Below, piece by piece: positions 7,508-14,240 of a stretch of DNA of 20,003 nucleotides. Both the position numbers and the translations under genes were made by a program. The DNA is from Dialister sp. CAG:486 (GTDB lineage Bacteria; Bacillota; Negativicutes; Veillonellales; Dialisteraceae): assembly GCA_000434475.1 (NCBI GenBank), contig FR879619.1, positions 564 through 20,566 of the forward strand, given 5' to 3'. The first letter of the stretch is position 1, and the number at the start of each line of letters is the position of its first letter. Below the pieces are notes generated by a model that did not search any database, was not told where the DNA came from, and saw only the letters and a list, made by a program, of their open reading frames with translations.

Positions 7508-7644
7508 GCCCGGCCAGACGCCGGAAGATGCGAAATGCATGAGGGAATGGATTTCCCCAGAGCCTGCTATATACATACATATAATATATACAGTCAAAAG
7601 GGCGAAGAACGCCCGGCGTACCCATGAGCGCACAAGGAGGAGCT

Positions 7645-9198
7645 ATGTACGACACATTCACAGAACTCGGCGTGAAGCCGGAAATTTTGAAAGCCGTAGA
7701 GGATATGGGCTTTGAAGAACCGACTCCCATCCAGAAAGCCGCTATCCCTACCGCGCTTACAGGGAAGGACCTGATCGGGCAGGCACAGACCGGTACCGGC
7801 AAGACGGCTGCTTTTGGCATTCCGATCCTAGAGCGGATCGACATTTCCGGGAAGGGACCGCAGGCCGTCGTCCTCTCGCCGACCCGTGAGCTTGCCATCC
7901 AGTCTGCGGAAGAGATCAACCATCTTGCCCAGTACCTGCCGATCCATGCACTGCCGATCTACGGCGGACAGGATATCGAGCGCCAGTTCAAAGCGCTCAG
8001 AAAGCACCCGAATATCATCGTCGCGACCCCGGGCCGTCTGATGGACCACATGAAGCGCGGCACCATCGACTTGTCTCATGTGCAGATCCTCGTGCTCGAC
8101 GAAGGCGATGAAATGGTAGATATGGGATTCATCGATGACATCCGTACCATTCTGGCTGGCATTCCGGAAGAACGCCAGACCATGTTCTTCTCCGCGACCA
8201 TGCCTGCCCCGATCCGCGAGCTGGCGGAAACCTTCCTGAAGGAACCGGAGATCGTGAAGATCAAAGCAGCGACTGTCACCATCGATCTCATCGAGCAGGA
8301 ATACATCGAGCTGCCCGACCGTCAGAAATTTGATGCGCTCTGCCGTCTGCTCGACATGCAGGATCCGGAGCTTGCTATCGTCTTCGTCCGCACGAAGCGC
8401 CGCTGCGATGAAGTGACCGAAGCCCTGAAGAAGAGAGGCTACATGGCCGAAGGACTTCACGGAGACCTTTCGCAGCAGAAACGAGACACCGTAGTCCGTC
8501 AGTTCAAGGAAAGCACCATCGATATCCTGGTAGCGACCGACGTCGCTGCCCGTGGTCTTGATATTTCCGGCGTCACCCATGTCTACAACTTCGACATGCC
8601 GCAGGATCCGGAGATCTACGTCCACCGTGTAGGCCGTACCGGCCGTGCGGGACAGACGGGACTTGCGACGACCTTCGTCATTTCCAGAGAAATGGGCCAG
8701 CTTCGTGACATCGAGCGCGTCATCCGCCGCCGCATCAAGAGACGTGCAGTCCCGACTCTCTCTCAGGTCATCGAAGGAAATCAGAAGGCAGCCATCGAAA
8801 GTCTCTCGGATACCGCACAGGCAGGGGGGCTCGAAGACTATAGAGAAAGCGCCGAAGATCTTCTGAATGATGTCGACTCCATCTCTCTCGTCGCTGCAGC
8901 GATCAAGCTCCTCACCAAGCAGCCGGACGTCACCCCGGTCAATATCACCGAAGAGCTCCCGAATTTCCGCAGAAGAAGAGGCAATGGCCCGCGCCGCCGC
9001 TTCGATGGCGGAGACCGCCCGAGAAGACGCTTCCACGGGGAAGGCCGCGATGGGGCAGAAGGTCGTGATGGCCGCCGCTTCGACGGACGCCGCCGCCGTT
9101 TCGATAATAACAAAAACGGTCGCCGCGATAACCGCGGGAAGGATAATAAGGGCGCCCATGAATCGAATTTCAAGCCGTACTTCAGAGAAAGCAACTAA
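7645..9198 (+). CDS. DEAD-box ATP-dependent RNA helicase (CshA-like)
   Basis: Unwinds RNA duplexes with ATP, typically in ribosome assembly, mRNA turnover and cold adaptation. The ATG at 7645 is chosen because AAGGAGG lies 5 bases upstream; 517 residues. Domains: RecA-like 1 with Q motif (about 23-35), AQTGTGKT (47-54), PTRELA (79-84), TPGR (128-131), motif II DEGD (152-155) and SAT (183-185); RecA-like 2 with IVFVRTKRR (245-253), VATDVAARGLD (296-306) and HRVGRTGRAG (327-336); then a linker and an Arg/Gly/Asp-rich tail (about 441-504), as in CshA-type helicases that bind RNA or the degradosome. Odd: motif II has glycine in place of the usual alanine of DEAD. A terminator follows (9215-9242). 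CshA versus another DEAD subgroup cannot be decided here. Confidence 0.95.
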   Translation: MYDTFTELGVKPEILKAVEDMGFEEPTPIQKAAIPTALTGKDLIGQAQTGTGKTAAFGIPILERIDISGKGPQAVVLSPTRELAIQSAEEINHLAQYLPIHALPIYGGQDIERQFKALRKHPNIIVATPGRLMDHMKRGTIDLSHVQILVLDEGDEMVDMGFIDDIRTILAGIPEERQTMFFSATMPAPIRELAETFLKEPEIVKIKAATVTIDLIEQEYIELPDRQKFDALCRLLDMQDPELAIVFVRTKRRCDEVTEALKKRGYMAEGLHGDLSQQKRDTVVRQFKESTIDILVATDVAARGLDISGVTHVYNFDMPQDPEIYVHRVGRTGRAGQTGLATTFVISREMGQLRDIERVIRRRIKRRAVPTLSQVIEGNQKAAIESLSDTAQAGGLEDYRESAEDLLNDVDSISLVAAAIKLLTKQPDVTPVNITEELPNFRRRRGNGPRRRFDGGDRPRRRFHGEGRDGAEGRDGRRFDGRRRRFDNNKNGRRDNRGKDNKGAHESNFKPYFRESN

Positions 9199-9214
9199 GA
9201 GAATAGCGTGGATC

Positions 9215-9242
9215 CCAAAGCCCCCCTCGAAGGGGGCTTTGG
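9215..9242 (+). terminator. Hairpin downstream of the helicase gene
   Basis: Perfect 11-bp stem, CCAAAGCCCCC and its complement, with loop CTCGAA. It ends in TTTGG rather than a long T-run, so it is a weaker intrinsic terminator or a 3'-end stabiliser. Confidence 0.65.
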
Positions 9243-9308
9243 TGATGGGTAGCGGAGACCCTCTTCTCTCTGCCGCTTGCCGGAGCCGTTCCGTATTCAA
9301 ACTTTCTA

Positions 9309-9336
9309 TTGACATTTCCTCTAAGAGTAGTAAAAT
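9309..9336 (+). promoter_or_regulatory. Promoter of the T-box leader
   Basis: Consensus TTGACA (9309-9314), 16-bp spacer, TAAAAT (9331-9336). It predicts a start near 9343, directly before the T-box. Confidence 0.75.
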
Positions 9337-9340
9337 CAGA

Positions 9341-9716
9341 TATACAATAAAAGAATGAAAGGCAGAGAACGAGAGAAACAGCGCCGGATGGTATAGAGAG
9401 CTGACGGATGGTGAAAGTCAGCGCAGAAGACGCTTCAGCTCACTCGGGAGTCTCAGGGATGATAAGTCTCTGACGCCGCCGGCGTTACAGGCAGGAAAGG
9501 CAAAGAACAGGACAGGATCGATCGTGAGAAAGTCTCAGAGAGCTGCTGGATGGTGAAAAGCAGTACCGGTCATGATGGATGATCATCCCCTGTGAGCCCC
9601 TTTTTCGAACGGAGTAGGGAAAGGCGCAGATCCGCGTTAGGGATGAATTGAGTATAATGTAGGGTGGTACCGCGCATGTCGCCCCTACTTCCGAAAGGAA
9701 GTGGGGGCGTTTTTTA
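9341..9716 (+). promoter_or_regulatory. T-box riboswitch with two Stem I modules
   Basis: The leader ends in the T-box sequence AGGGTGGTACCGCG (9661-9674) and a terminator hairpin (9680-9692 / 9697-9709, loop GAAA, then six T). GTAGGG (9659-9664) can pair with CCCTAC (9683-9688), giving the alternative antiterminator. Upstream, the conserved Stem I apical block (AGAGAGCTG..GGATGGTGAAA..CAG) occurs twice, at 9395-9422 and 9537-9563. A CGTTA Stem III-like motif follows each block (near 9483 and 9634), but only one T-box/terminator is present. By alignment to known leaders, specifier 1 is probably CTC (9439-9441, Leu) and specifier 2 ATC (9582-9584 or 9585-9587, Ile). The leader senses uncharged tRNA and controls the aminotransferase downstream. 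Confidence 0.88.
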
Positions 9717-9838
9717 TTTGGTGAATTTTTTGACCACGCCCCTTTCCGATCGCGAAGTCCTGATCTCTGGAATTTCATTCTTTTATCATCAGGCAATACA
9801 GAAGACATCGTCTTCTTATTTTGAAAGGAGAGATTGCT

Positions 9839-11047
9839 ATGGCAATTCGTTTTTCTGATGTACTCGAACAGATGGGTCCTTCCGACCTTGGTCCCCTCCT
9901 GGCTTTGACCGCGCAGCCGGATATCATTTCCTTCGCAGGCGGTCTGCCGGCTCCGAAGACCTTCCCGCTGAAGGAACTCACCGAAGTCGCTGTCAAAGTC
10001 CGTGAAAAAGATGGCGCCGGCGCTATGCAGTACGGTCCGTCCCTCGGCTTCCTCGGCCTGCGTGAAGCCATCGCTGATCGCATGAACAAAATGTACATGC
10101 CGATGGGGATGGAAAAGGTCGAAGCCAAGAACATCATGATCGTCACCGGCTCCCAGCAGGGTCTTGACATTACCGGCCGTGTCTTCCTGAACAAAGGCGA
10201 CGTCGTTCTCTGTGAAAGCCCGACCTACCTCGGCGCTATCGGTGCCTTTGATTTCGAACAGCCAAGATACATCGAAGTTCCGACCGATGATGACGGCATC
10301 ATTCCTGAAGAACTGGAAAAATATCTGGAATCCACCCCGAATGTCAAATTCATCTACGTCATCCCGAACTATCAGAACCCGACCGGCCGCTGCATGTCCC
10401 TCGAACGCCGCAAGAAAATGATGGAACTCGTCACCAAGTATGAGATCCCGGTCTTCGAAGACAACCCCTACGGCGATCTGCGTTTCGAAGGCGAAGAGAT
10501 CGCTCCGCTCATCACCATGGATCCGAAACACCTCGTCATGTACTCCGGCACCTTCTCCAAGACACTGGCTCCTGGCATGAGACTTGCATGGATGGTCTGC
10601 AATGATGAGATCCTCGCGAAGATGGATCTCGTCAAAGGCTCCACCGACCTTGCTACTCCATCTGTCACCCAGCGTGAAGTCGCTATGTACATGAAGAACT
10701 ATGACTTCGAAGGCCACGTTCAGGATAACTGCAAGCTGTATGGACATCGCCGTGACGTCATGTGCAATGCCATCAAAGAATACTTCCCGAAGGATGTCAA
10801 ATGCACCTATCCGCATGGCGGGCTCTTCCTGTGGGTCGAACTGCCGGAAGGCTGCAACTCCCGCGACCTCTTCAAGTACGCGCTGGAAAGAAAAGTCGCT
10901 TACGTACCGGGCGATGCCTTCTTCCCGGAATCCGGCAAGAAGAACTTCTTCCGTCTGAACTTCTCCTACAATGACGACGATGTCACTGTAGAAGGCGTAA
11001 AGAGACTCGCTGATGCGCTCAAAGCGTACCTCGCTGACAAGAAATAA
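9839..11047 (+). CDS. Class I/II PLP-dependent aminotransferase (LysN/AadR-like)
   Basis: Fold-type I transaminase, cytoplasmic. The ATG at 9839 follows GAAAGGAGA by 7 bases; 402 residues. Seen: GLPAP (35-39), TGSQQGLD (103-110), NPTG (180-183), FEDNPYGDL with the PLP aspartate D208 and Y211, SGTFSKTLAPGMR with the Schiff-base lysine K241, and FFRLNFS with the carboxylate-binding R372. The sequence resembles the 2-aminoadipate/MocR-type branch without the DNA-binding domain, whose members act on 2-aminoadipate, aromatic or branched-chain amino acids. The T-box leader links it to amino acid supply, and the likely Leu/Ile specifiers favour a branched-chain aminotransferase role; this is inference. 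It is a single gene, closed by a strong terminator at 11067-11093. Codon use is strongly biased, suggesting high expression. Confidence 0.92.
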   Translation: MAIRFSDVLEQMGPSDLGPLLALTAQPDIISFAGGLPAPKTFPLKELTEVAVKVREKDGAGAMQYGPSLGFLGLREAIADRMNKMYMPMGMEKVEAKNIMIVTGSQQGLDITGRVFLNKGDVVLCESPTYLGAIGAFDFEQPRYIEVPTDDDGIIPEELEKYLESTPNVKFIYVIPNYQNPTGRCMSLERRKKMMELVTKYEIPVFEDNPYGDLRFEGEEIAPLITMDPKHLVMYSGTFSKTLAPGMRLAWMVCNDEILAKMDLVKGSTDLATPSVTQREVAMYMKNYDFEGHVQDNCKLYGHRRDVMCNAIKEYFPKDVKCTYPHGGLFLWVELPEGCNSRDLFKYALERKVAYVPGDAFFPESGKKNFFRLNFSYNDDDVTVEGVKRLADALKAYLADKK

Positions 11048-11066
11048 TTAGAGGAATGCTGATCTG

Positions 11067-11093
11067 AAAACCGCTCCGAAAGGAGCGGTTTTT
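11067..11093 (+). terminator. Intrinsic terminator of the aminotransferase gene
   Basis: Perfect stem AAAACCGCTCC / GGAGCGGTTTT with loop GAAA, ending in T residues, 19 bp after the stop codon. Confidence 0.92.
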
Positions 11094-11413
11094 GCGTGGG
11101 AGAGAAAGCGGGGTGAGCGGGTTCAACGGGGGGCTTTGCGCTTGAAATGAAAACCTTTCGCCGCAGCCCCGTTGTAGAAATTTCGCTCATGCCCTATACT
11201 TACTATGTTGATGAGTGGGGACTAAGGGAAACATCTCATCTGAGCAGGCGCTTAAGGAAGGGCCGCGCCAAAGGCGCAGGATGGATCCCCGTGGCGGTAA
11301 GAAATCCATCTCCCTATGACTTGTTTCGTATCGTCATTCCGACTTACGGCGCTTCTATGTGATGATGCGCCGCACTACCCCCATAGAACCTATTGAACCT
11401 TTCAGGAGGCACT
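11094..11413. repeat. Gene-free gap with degenerate repeats
   Basis: Contains a CGGCGCTTCT..GCGCCGCAC hairpin module (11347-11377) preceded by a CGTATCGTCATTCCG junction, and AACCTATTGAACC heptamers just before the next ribosome site. A 71-codon frame at 11147-11362 runs through this repeat DNA, lacks a convincing ribosome site, and is not called. No promoter was recognised. Confidence 0.55.
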
Positions 11414-12076
11414 ATGCCATTTACTTTGACCTGCCACGTGTGTGGACAGAAGCTCACCCTTTTCGATCTGGATGTGAAGAAAAGGAAGGGGAGTATCCGA
11501 TGCAATCACTGCGGAGCCAAAATCAATTATGATCTGGACCAGAGAAAGATCCAGCAGTCCGGCTTCTGGGCGGAGCGGGAGCCCGCCTTTGATCCGCGGG
11601 CGAGAAACCGCCTCATGAAGCAGATCGAGCGGGAGGAGATGCGCCGGGGAAAGCCGGAGCCGACGGCCGCGGCGTCTGCTGCGGCGCACACCTTCGAAGA
11701 CAGTCCCTTTGCCCAGGAAGCCGGCTTTGCAAAGTTTGATCTAAAGACCGGGACGATCGTGGGAGGCGCAGCGAAGGCAATAGAGCCGGCGGCGGGAAGC
11801 GGCAGAAGAGAGAGCCCCTCCCCGATGGATACAAGCCGGCGGAAATGCACCATCCGCGCGGTGGAGAGCAGCGCGGCATCTCTGCATGGATCCGAGCCGA
11901 AGAGCGAGAAGACCTTCACCGCGCCGCCCCGTGTCGTGACGAGGACTGCGCATCGGAATATGACCCTCGTCCGGCAGGTGCAGAAAGCGCAGGCCGTCAA
12001 GCAGCCCGTGAAGATCTCCCGCGTCCGCTCCTTCTGGCAGAAGGTGAAGAGCTTCTTCGCGTTTGGGAAGAAGTGA
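11414..12076 (+). CDS. Zinc-ribbon protein of unknown function
   Basis: Not recognised beyond its N-terminal zinc ribbon. The ATG at 11414 has AGGAGG 5 bases upstream; 220 residues. Residues 1-40 contain two CxxC pairs (C7/C10 and C30/C33) 19 residues apart, a typical metal-binding knuckle pair. The middle (about 55-175) is low in predicted order, rich in Ala, Arg, Pro and Ser. The C-terminus is very basic and ends in an amphipathic stretch, RVRSFWQKVKSFFAFGKK (203-220), that could touch membrane or nucleic acid. There is no signal peptide or transmembrane helix. It stands alone between repeat-filled gaps. It could be a sensor or adaptor, like other bacterial zinc-ribbon plus tail proteins, but no function is claimed. 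Confidence 0.8.
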   Translation: MPFTLTCHVCGQKLTLFDLDVKKRKGSIRCNHCGAKINYDLDQRKIQQSGFWAEREPAFDPRARNRLMKQIEREEMRRGKPEPTAAASAAAHTFEDSPFAQEAGFAKFDLKTGTIVGGAAKAIEPAAGSGRRESPSPMDTSRRKCTIRAVESSAASLHGSEPKSEKTFTAPPRVVTRTAHRNMTLVRQVQKAQAVKQPVKISRVRSFWQKVKSFFAFGKK

Positions 12077-12093
12077 CTAGTGGTTAGTGACTT

Positions 12094-12218
12094 GTAACTT
12101 GTGACTAGGGATTAGTAGCTAGGGATTAGGTTTTCGATACGAGAATACCGCTAATTTCAAACCTCTGCGGCGCTTCTGATTTTTATGCGTCGCACCATCA
12201 TTTTGCATTTCTCATTTC
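12094..12218. repeat. Left arm of a ~125-bp inverted repeat around ybgC-murI
   Basis: By hand alignment, the reverse complement of 13995-14123 matches this segment closely, with scattered single differences and one small gap. The order in both arms is GTGACTAGG/GATTAG heptamers, a GATACGAGAA block, TTTCAAACCTC, the GCGGCGCTTCT..GCGTCGCACCA hairpin, and CATTTCG-type heptamers. Confidence 0.85.
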
Positions 12219-12240
12219 CCCTCAAACCTCGGACTCCAAA

Positions 12241-12357
12241 GTTTGAAAGCAGGGATAAGTGGCTAGGGATTAGGAGTCTCAAGTGACTGGTGACTAAGAG
12301 ACTAGGAGACATCAGACTCCCGTATCGTCATTTCGAGCGCAAGCGAGAAATCTTTGT
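12241..12357. repeat. Composite dispersed repeat (copy 1; copy 2 at 19769-19890)
   Basis: Starts GTTTGAAAGCAGGGAT, continues through AGGGATTAG/GTGACTGG heptamers and GACTAGGAGACATCAG, and ends in CGTATCGTCATTTCGAGCG..GAGAAATCTTT. The second copy, at 19769-19890, has the same order and orientation. Confidence 0.85.
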
Positions 12358-12369
12358 CATTCGCGGCTT

Positions 12370-12532
12370 AGGGAAACGCTGATTAAATCGCAGAGTCGGA
12401 TTTCATATGGACTTTTATACATAGCTTCGTCATCATCTTCCTTAAATAGCTTGCTATTCGCGTCAGATGATTCCTCGCTCTGTATAAAAATCCAAGAATG
12501 AAATCTGACAACGATTGAATCAGTGTTTCCCT
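12370..12532. repeat. Palindromic MITE-like element, long copy C
   Basis: 163 bp bounded by the same 20-bp arms as copies A and B (12370-12389, 12513-12532). Inside, GATTTCAT..TTTTATACA and its approximate complement TGTATAAAAAT..GAATGAAATC form a second, nested inverted repeat (about 12400-12424 / 12481-12505), around a small AATAGC/GCTATT hairpin. No open frame of useful size is present. The short copies equal this element with about 116 bp removed between two AAATC direct repeats. Confidence 0.8.
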
Positions 12533-12581
12533 AGCGATCGATGTTTGGAACTCCCAAACGGGAAACCTGCTACCCACTCAC

Positions 12582-12690
12582 TTTCGGGCATCGCCCATAT
12601 ATTTGCGGCGAAGCCGCCACAACAACCCTGAACCCTGAACCTTGAACCCTTGAACCTTTGAACCTTTAATCCCTTAAACCCTCCCACCGA
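12582..12690. repeat. TTCGGGCATCGCC module plus heptamer tract, copy 1
   Basis: TTCGGGCATCGCCCATATAT, then GCGGCGAAGCCGCC (a short palindrome), then CCCTGAA/CCTTGAA/CCTTTGAA units up to the ybgC promoter. Similar modules lie at 14143-14209 and 17918-17990, each just upstream of a plus-strand gene. Confidence 0.75.
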
Positions 12691-12702
12691 TTGTGCTATA
12701 AT
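12691..12702 (+). promoter_or_regulatory. Extended -10 promoter for ybgC-murI
   Basis: TGC followed directly by TATAAT (12697-12702), an extended -10 arrangement 30 bp upstream of the thioesterase start. No good -35 is visible; the region where it would lie is the heptamer tract. Confidence 0.6.
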
Positions 12703-12731
12703 ATCTCCATTGACCAATGGAGGATACCGCT

Positions 12732-13148
12732 ATGTTTACCTATAAAAGAAGAGTGACCTTTTACGAGACTGACGGCATGAAGGTGGTGCATCATGCGAAC
12801 TACCTCAAGTATTTTGAGGAGGCGCGGGTGGAGTATCTGCGTGCGGGCGGGCTCGACTTGAATGAGCTGATGGAGGAAGGAATCGTATTTCCGATCGTCG
12901 AGGTCAGTGTGAAATACCTGAAGTCTGCCTGCTATGATGATACGCTCCTCATCAAGACATACCTTCGCCGCGTCGATCGCGTGCGGCTGGACTTCGATTA
13001 TGAGGTCGTGCGCGAATCCACGGGCGAGCTTCTGACGACGGGGCATACGGTCAATACATACACAAATATGAAGACGGGCCGCATCGCGCGCATTCCGAAG
13101 GAAAAGATCGAAGGCCTTGTGAAGCTCTCGGAAGGAGACAGGATATAA
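12732..13148 (+). CDS. Acyl-CoA thioesterase, YbgC/4HBT hot-dog family
   Basis: Hydrolyses acyl-CoA or acyl-carrier thioesters; the family's natural substrates vary. The ATG at 12732 is preferred over 12717 because GGAGG lies 8 bases before it; 138 residues, the normal size. Seen: YETDGMKVVHHANYLKYFEEAR (from residue 11), the family signature, with the catalytic aspartate D14 and the H20/H21-A-N-Y turn at the start of the central helix. The stop codon overlaps the murI start (TAATG), so the two genes are translationally coupled. In Proteobacteria YbgC sits with the Tol-Pal envelope genes; here it sits with cell-wall gene murI. The pair is bracketed by a ~125-bp inverted repeat. Confidence 0.92.
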   Translation: MFTYKRRVTFYETDGMKVVHHANYLKYFEEARVEYLRAGGLDLNELMEEGIVFPIVEVSVKYLKSACYDDTLLIKTYLRRVDRVRLDFDYEVVRESTGELLTTGHTVNTYTNMKTGRIARIPKEKIEGLVKLSEGDRI

Positions 13149-13918
13149 TGGATAACAGACCGATCGGCATCATGGACTCGGGCATCGGAGGTCTTACGGT
13201 AGCTCGCGTGCTGCATGAGACGTACCCGGAAGAAGGCATCGTATTTCTCGGAGATACGAAGAGAAATCCCTACGGCGAACGCAGTCGGGATGACATTGTG
13301 CGATTCTCCTTTGCCATCAAGGATTTTCTGAAGGAGCATCAGGTGAAGATGATCCTGATCGCGTGCAATACGATCTCCTTCAATGTGCCGCCTGCTTTTT
13401 TTGAAGAAGATATCCCTATCATCAAGATGAGCATGGAGGTGAAGGCGGCCGAGGACGCGAAGCGCTTCGCTGTTTTTGCGACGCCTGCGACGATCGCGAC
13501 GCATGCACACAAGGCATATTTTCAGAAAAAATACCCGCAGCTGGATTTTGTGGAGGTCCCCTGTGACGGACTGGCGGCGGCGATCGAAAGAAATGCGGAC
13601 GAAAATACCCTTTCTGCCCTTGTCAAACAGGCGGCAGAGGAGTATCATGCATTAGATGCAGACACTGCGATCTGGTCCTGCACCCATTATCCGCTGATCG
13701 CTGATGTATTCAGGAAGGTGCTGCCGAAGGTACGCTTCCTTGATCCGGCGCTCCCGACGGTGGAGACCGGCATGGACATCCTCCGCGCACATGACGCGCT
13801 GGCGGATGCGCCGCAGGAGAAGACCTTCTATTTCACCGAGGGCCTTGAAAATTCCGCACCGCTCGTGAAGAAACTTTTCGGCGACGTGAAGGTGGAAAAG
13901 GGAAGTTTGGAATTGTAA
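13148..13918 (+). CDS. murI: Glutamate racemase
   Basis: Converts L- to D-glutamate for peptidoglycan (cytoplasmic, cofactor-independent). 256 residues, normal. Seen: GIMDSGIGGLTV (7-18) with D10/S11, the GDTKRNPYGERS block (35-46), ACNTIS with the first catalytic cysteine C73, and SCTHYPL with the second cysteine C178 and H180. The residue after ACNT is I where T or A is common, a minor variation. The start ATG overlaps the ybgC stop by one base, so expression depends on ybgC translation. GC-rich hairpins (GAGGC..GCCTC, GGGCG..CGCCC at about 13919-13955) follow the stop but lack a clear T-run. Confidence 0.95.
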   Translation: MDNRPIGIMDSGIGGLTVARVLHETYPEEGIVFLGDTKRNPYGERSRDDIVRFSFAIKDFLKEHQVKMILIACNTISFNVPPAFFEEDIPIIKMSMEVKAAEDAKRFAVFATPATIATHAHKAYFQKKYPQLDFVEVPCDGLAAAIERNADENTLSALVKQAAEEYHALDADTAIWSCTHYPLIADVFRKVLPKVRFLDPALPTVETGMDILRAHDALADAPQEKTFYFTEGLENSAPLVKKLFGDVKVEKGSLEL

Positions 13919-14240
13919 AGGAGGCAAGGTGAGCCTCTGGGCGGGGCGCCCCTTGATTACGATTGAAAGCCTCACTTGAATGAGAAATGTGAAATGTGAA
14001 ATGCGAAATGCGAAATGGTGGTGCGACGCATAAAAATATAGAAGCGCCGCGGAGGTTTGAAACTAGCGGTTTTCTCGTATCGCAAACCTAATCCCTAGCT
14101 ACTAATTCCTAGTCACAAGTTACTAGCGACTTTGAATACTATTTTCGGGCATCGCCTCATATATACTCGCGGCGAAGCCGCCACCACAACCCTGAACCCC
14201 GAACCCGACAACTGATTTATCATTTAGGAGTGTGACAAAC
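13919..14240. repeat. Gene-free gap with repeats
   Basis: After the GC-rich hairpins come a CCCTTGATTACG block (an inverted partner lies near 19728-19741), five GAAATGN heptamers (13983-14017), the right arm of the inverted repeat, and a second TTCGGGCATCGCC module (14143-14209) ending in CCCTGAA/CCCCGAA units. No gene is seen, and no obvious promoter for the next gene. Confidence 0.65.
13995..14123. repeat. Right arm of the ~125-bp inverted repeat around ybgC-murI
   Basis: Inverted partner of 12094-12218. Together the arms enclose about 1.8 kb holding the long palindromic element, the ybgC promoter, ybgC and murI. Confidence 0.85.

Noticed and set aside
7082..7633. 183-codon minus-strand frame upstream of the M20 gene
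   Set aside because: It overlaps the M20 promoter and the helicase leader terminator, and its composition looks non-coding.
7828..9315. 495-codon open frame opposite the DEAD-box gene
   Set aside because: It is antisense to a clear helicase with all motifs; long antisense frames are common with this codon bias, and the translation has no recognisable domain or ribosome site.
9485..10816. 443-codon open frame opposite the T-box and aminotransferase
   Set aside because: It crosses the T-box terminator and antiterminator, which are certain RNA elements, and mirrors the sense gene.
11147..11362. 71-codon plus-strand frame in the gap before the zinc-ribbon gene
   Set aside because: It lies in degenerate repeat DNA with no convincing ribosome site, and nothing family-like.
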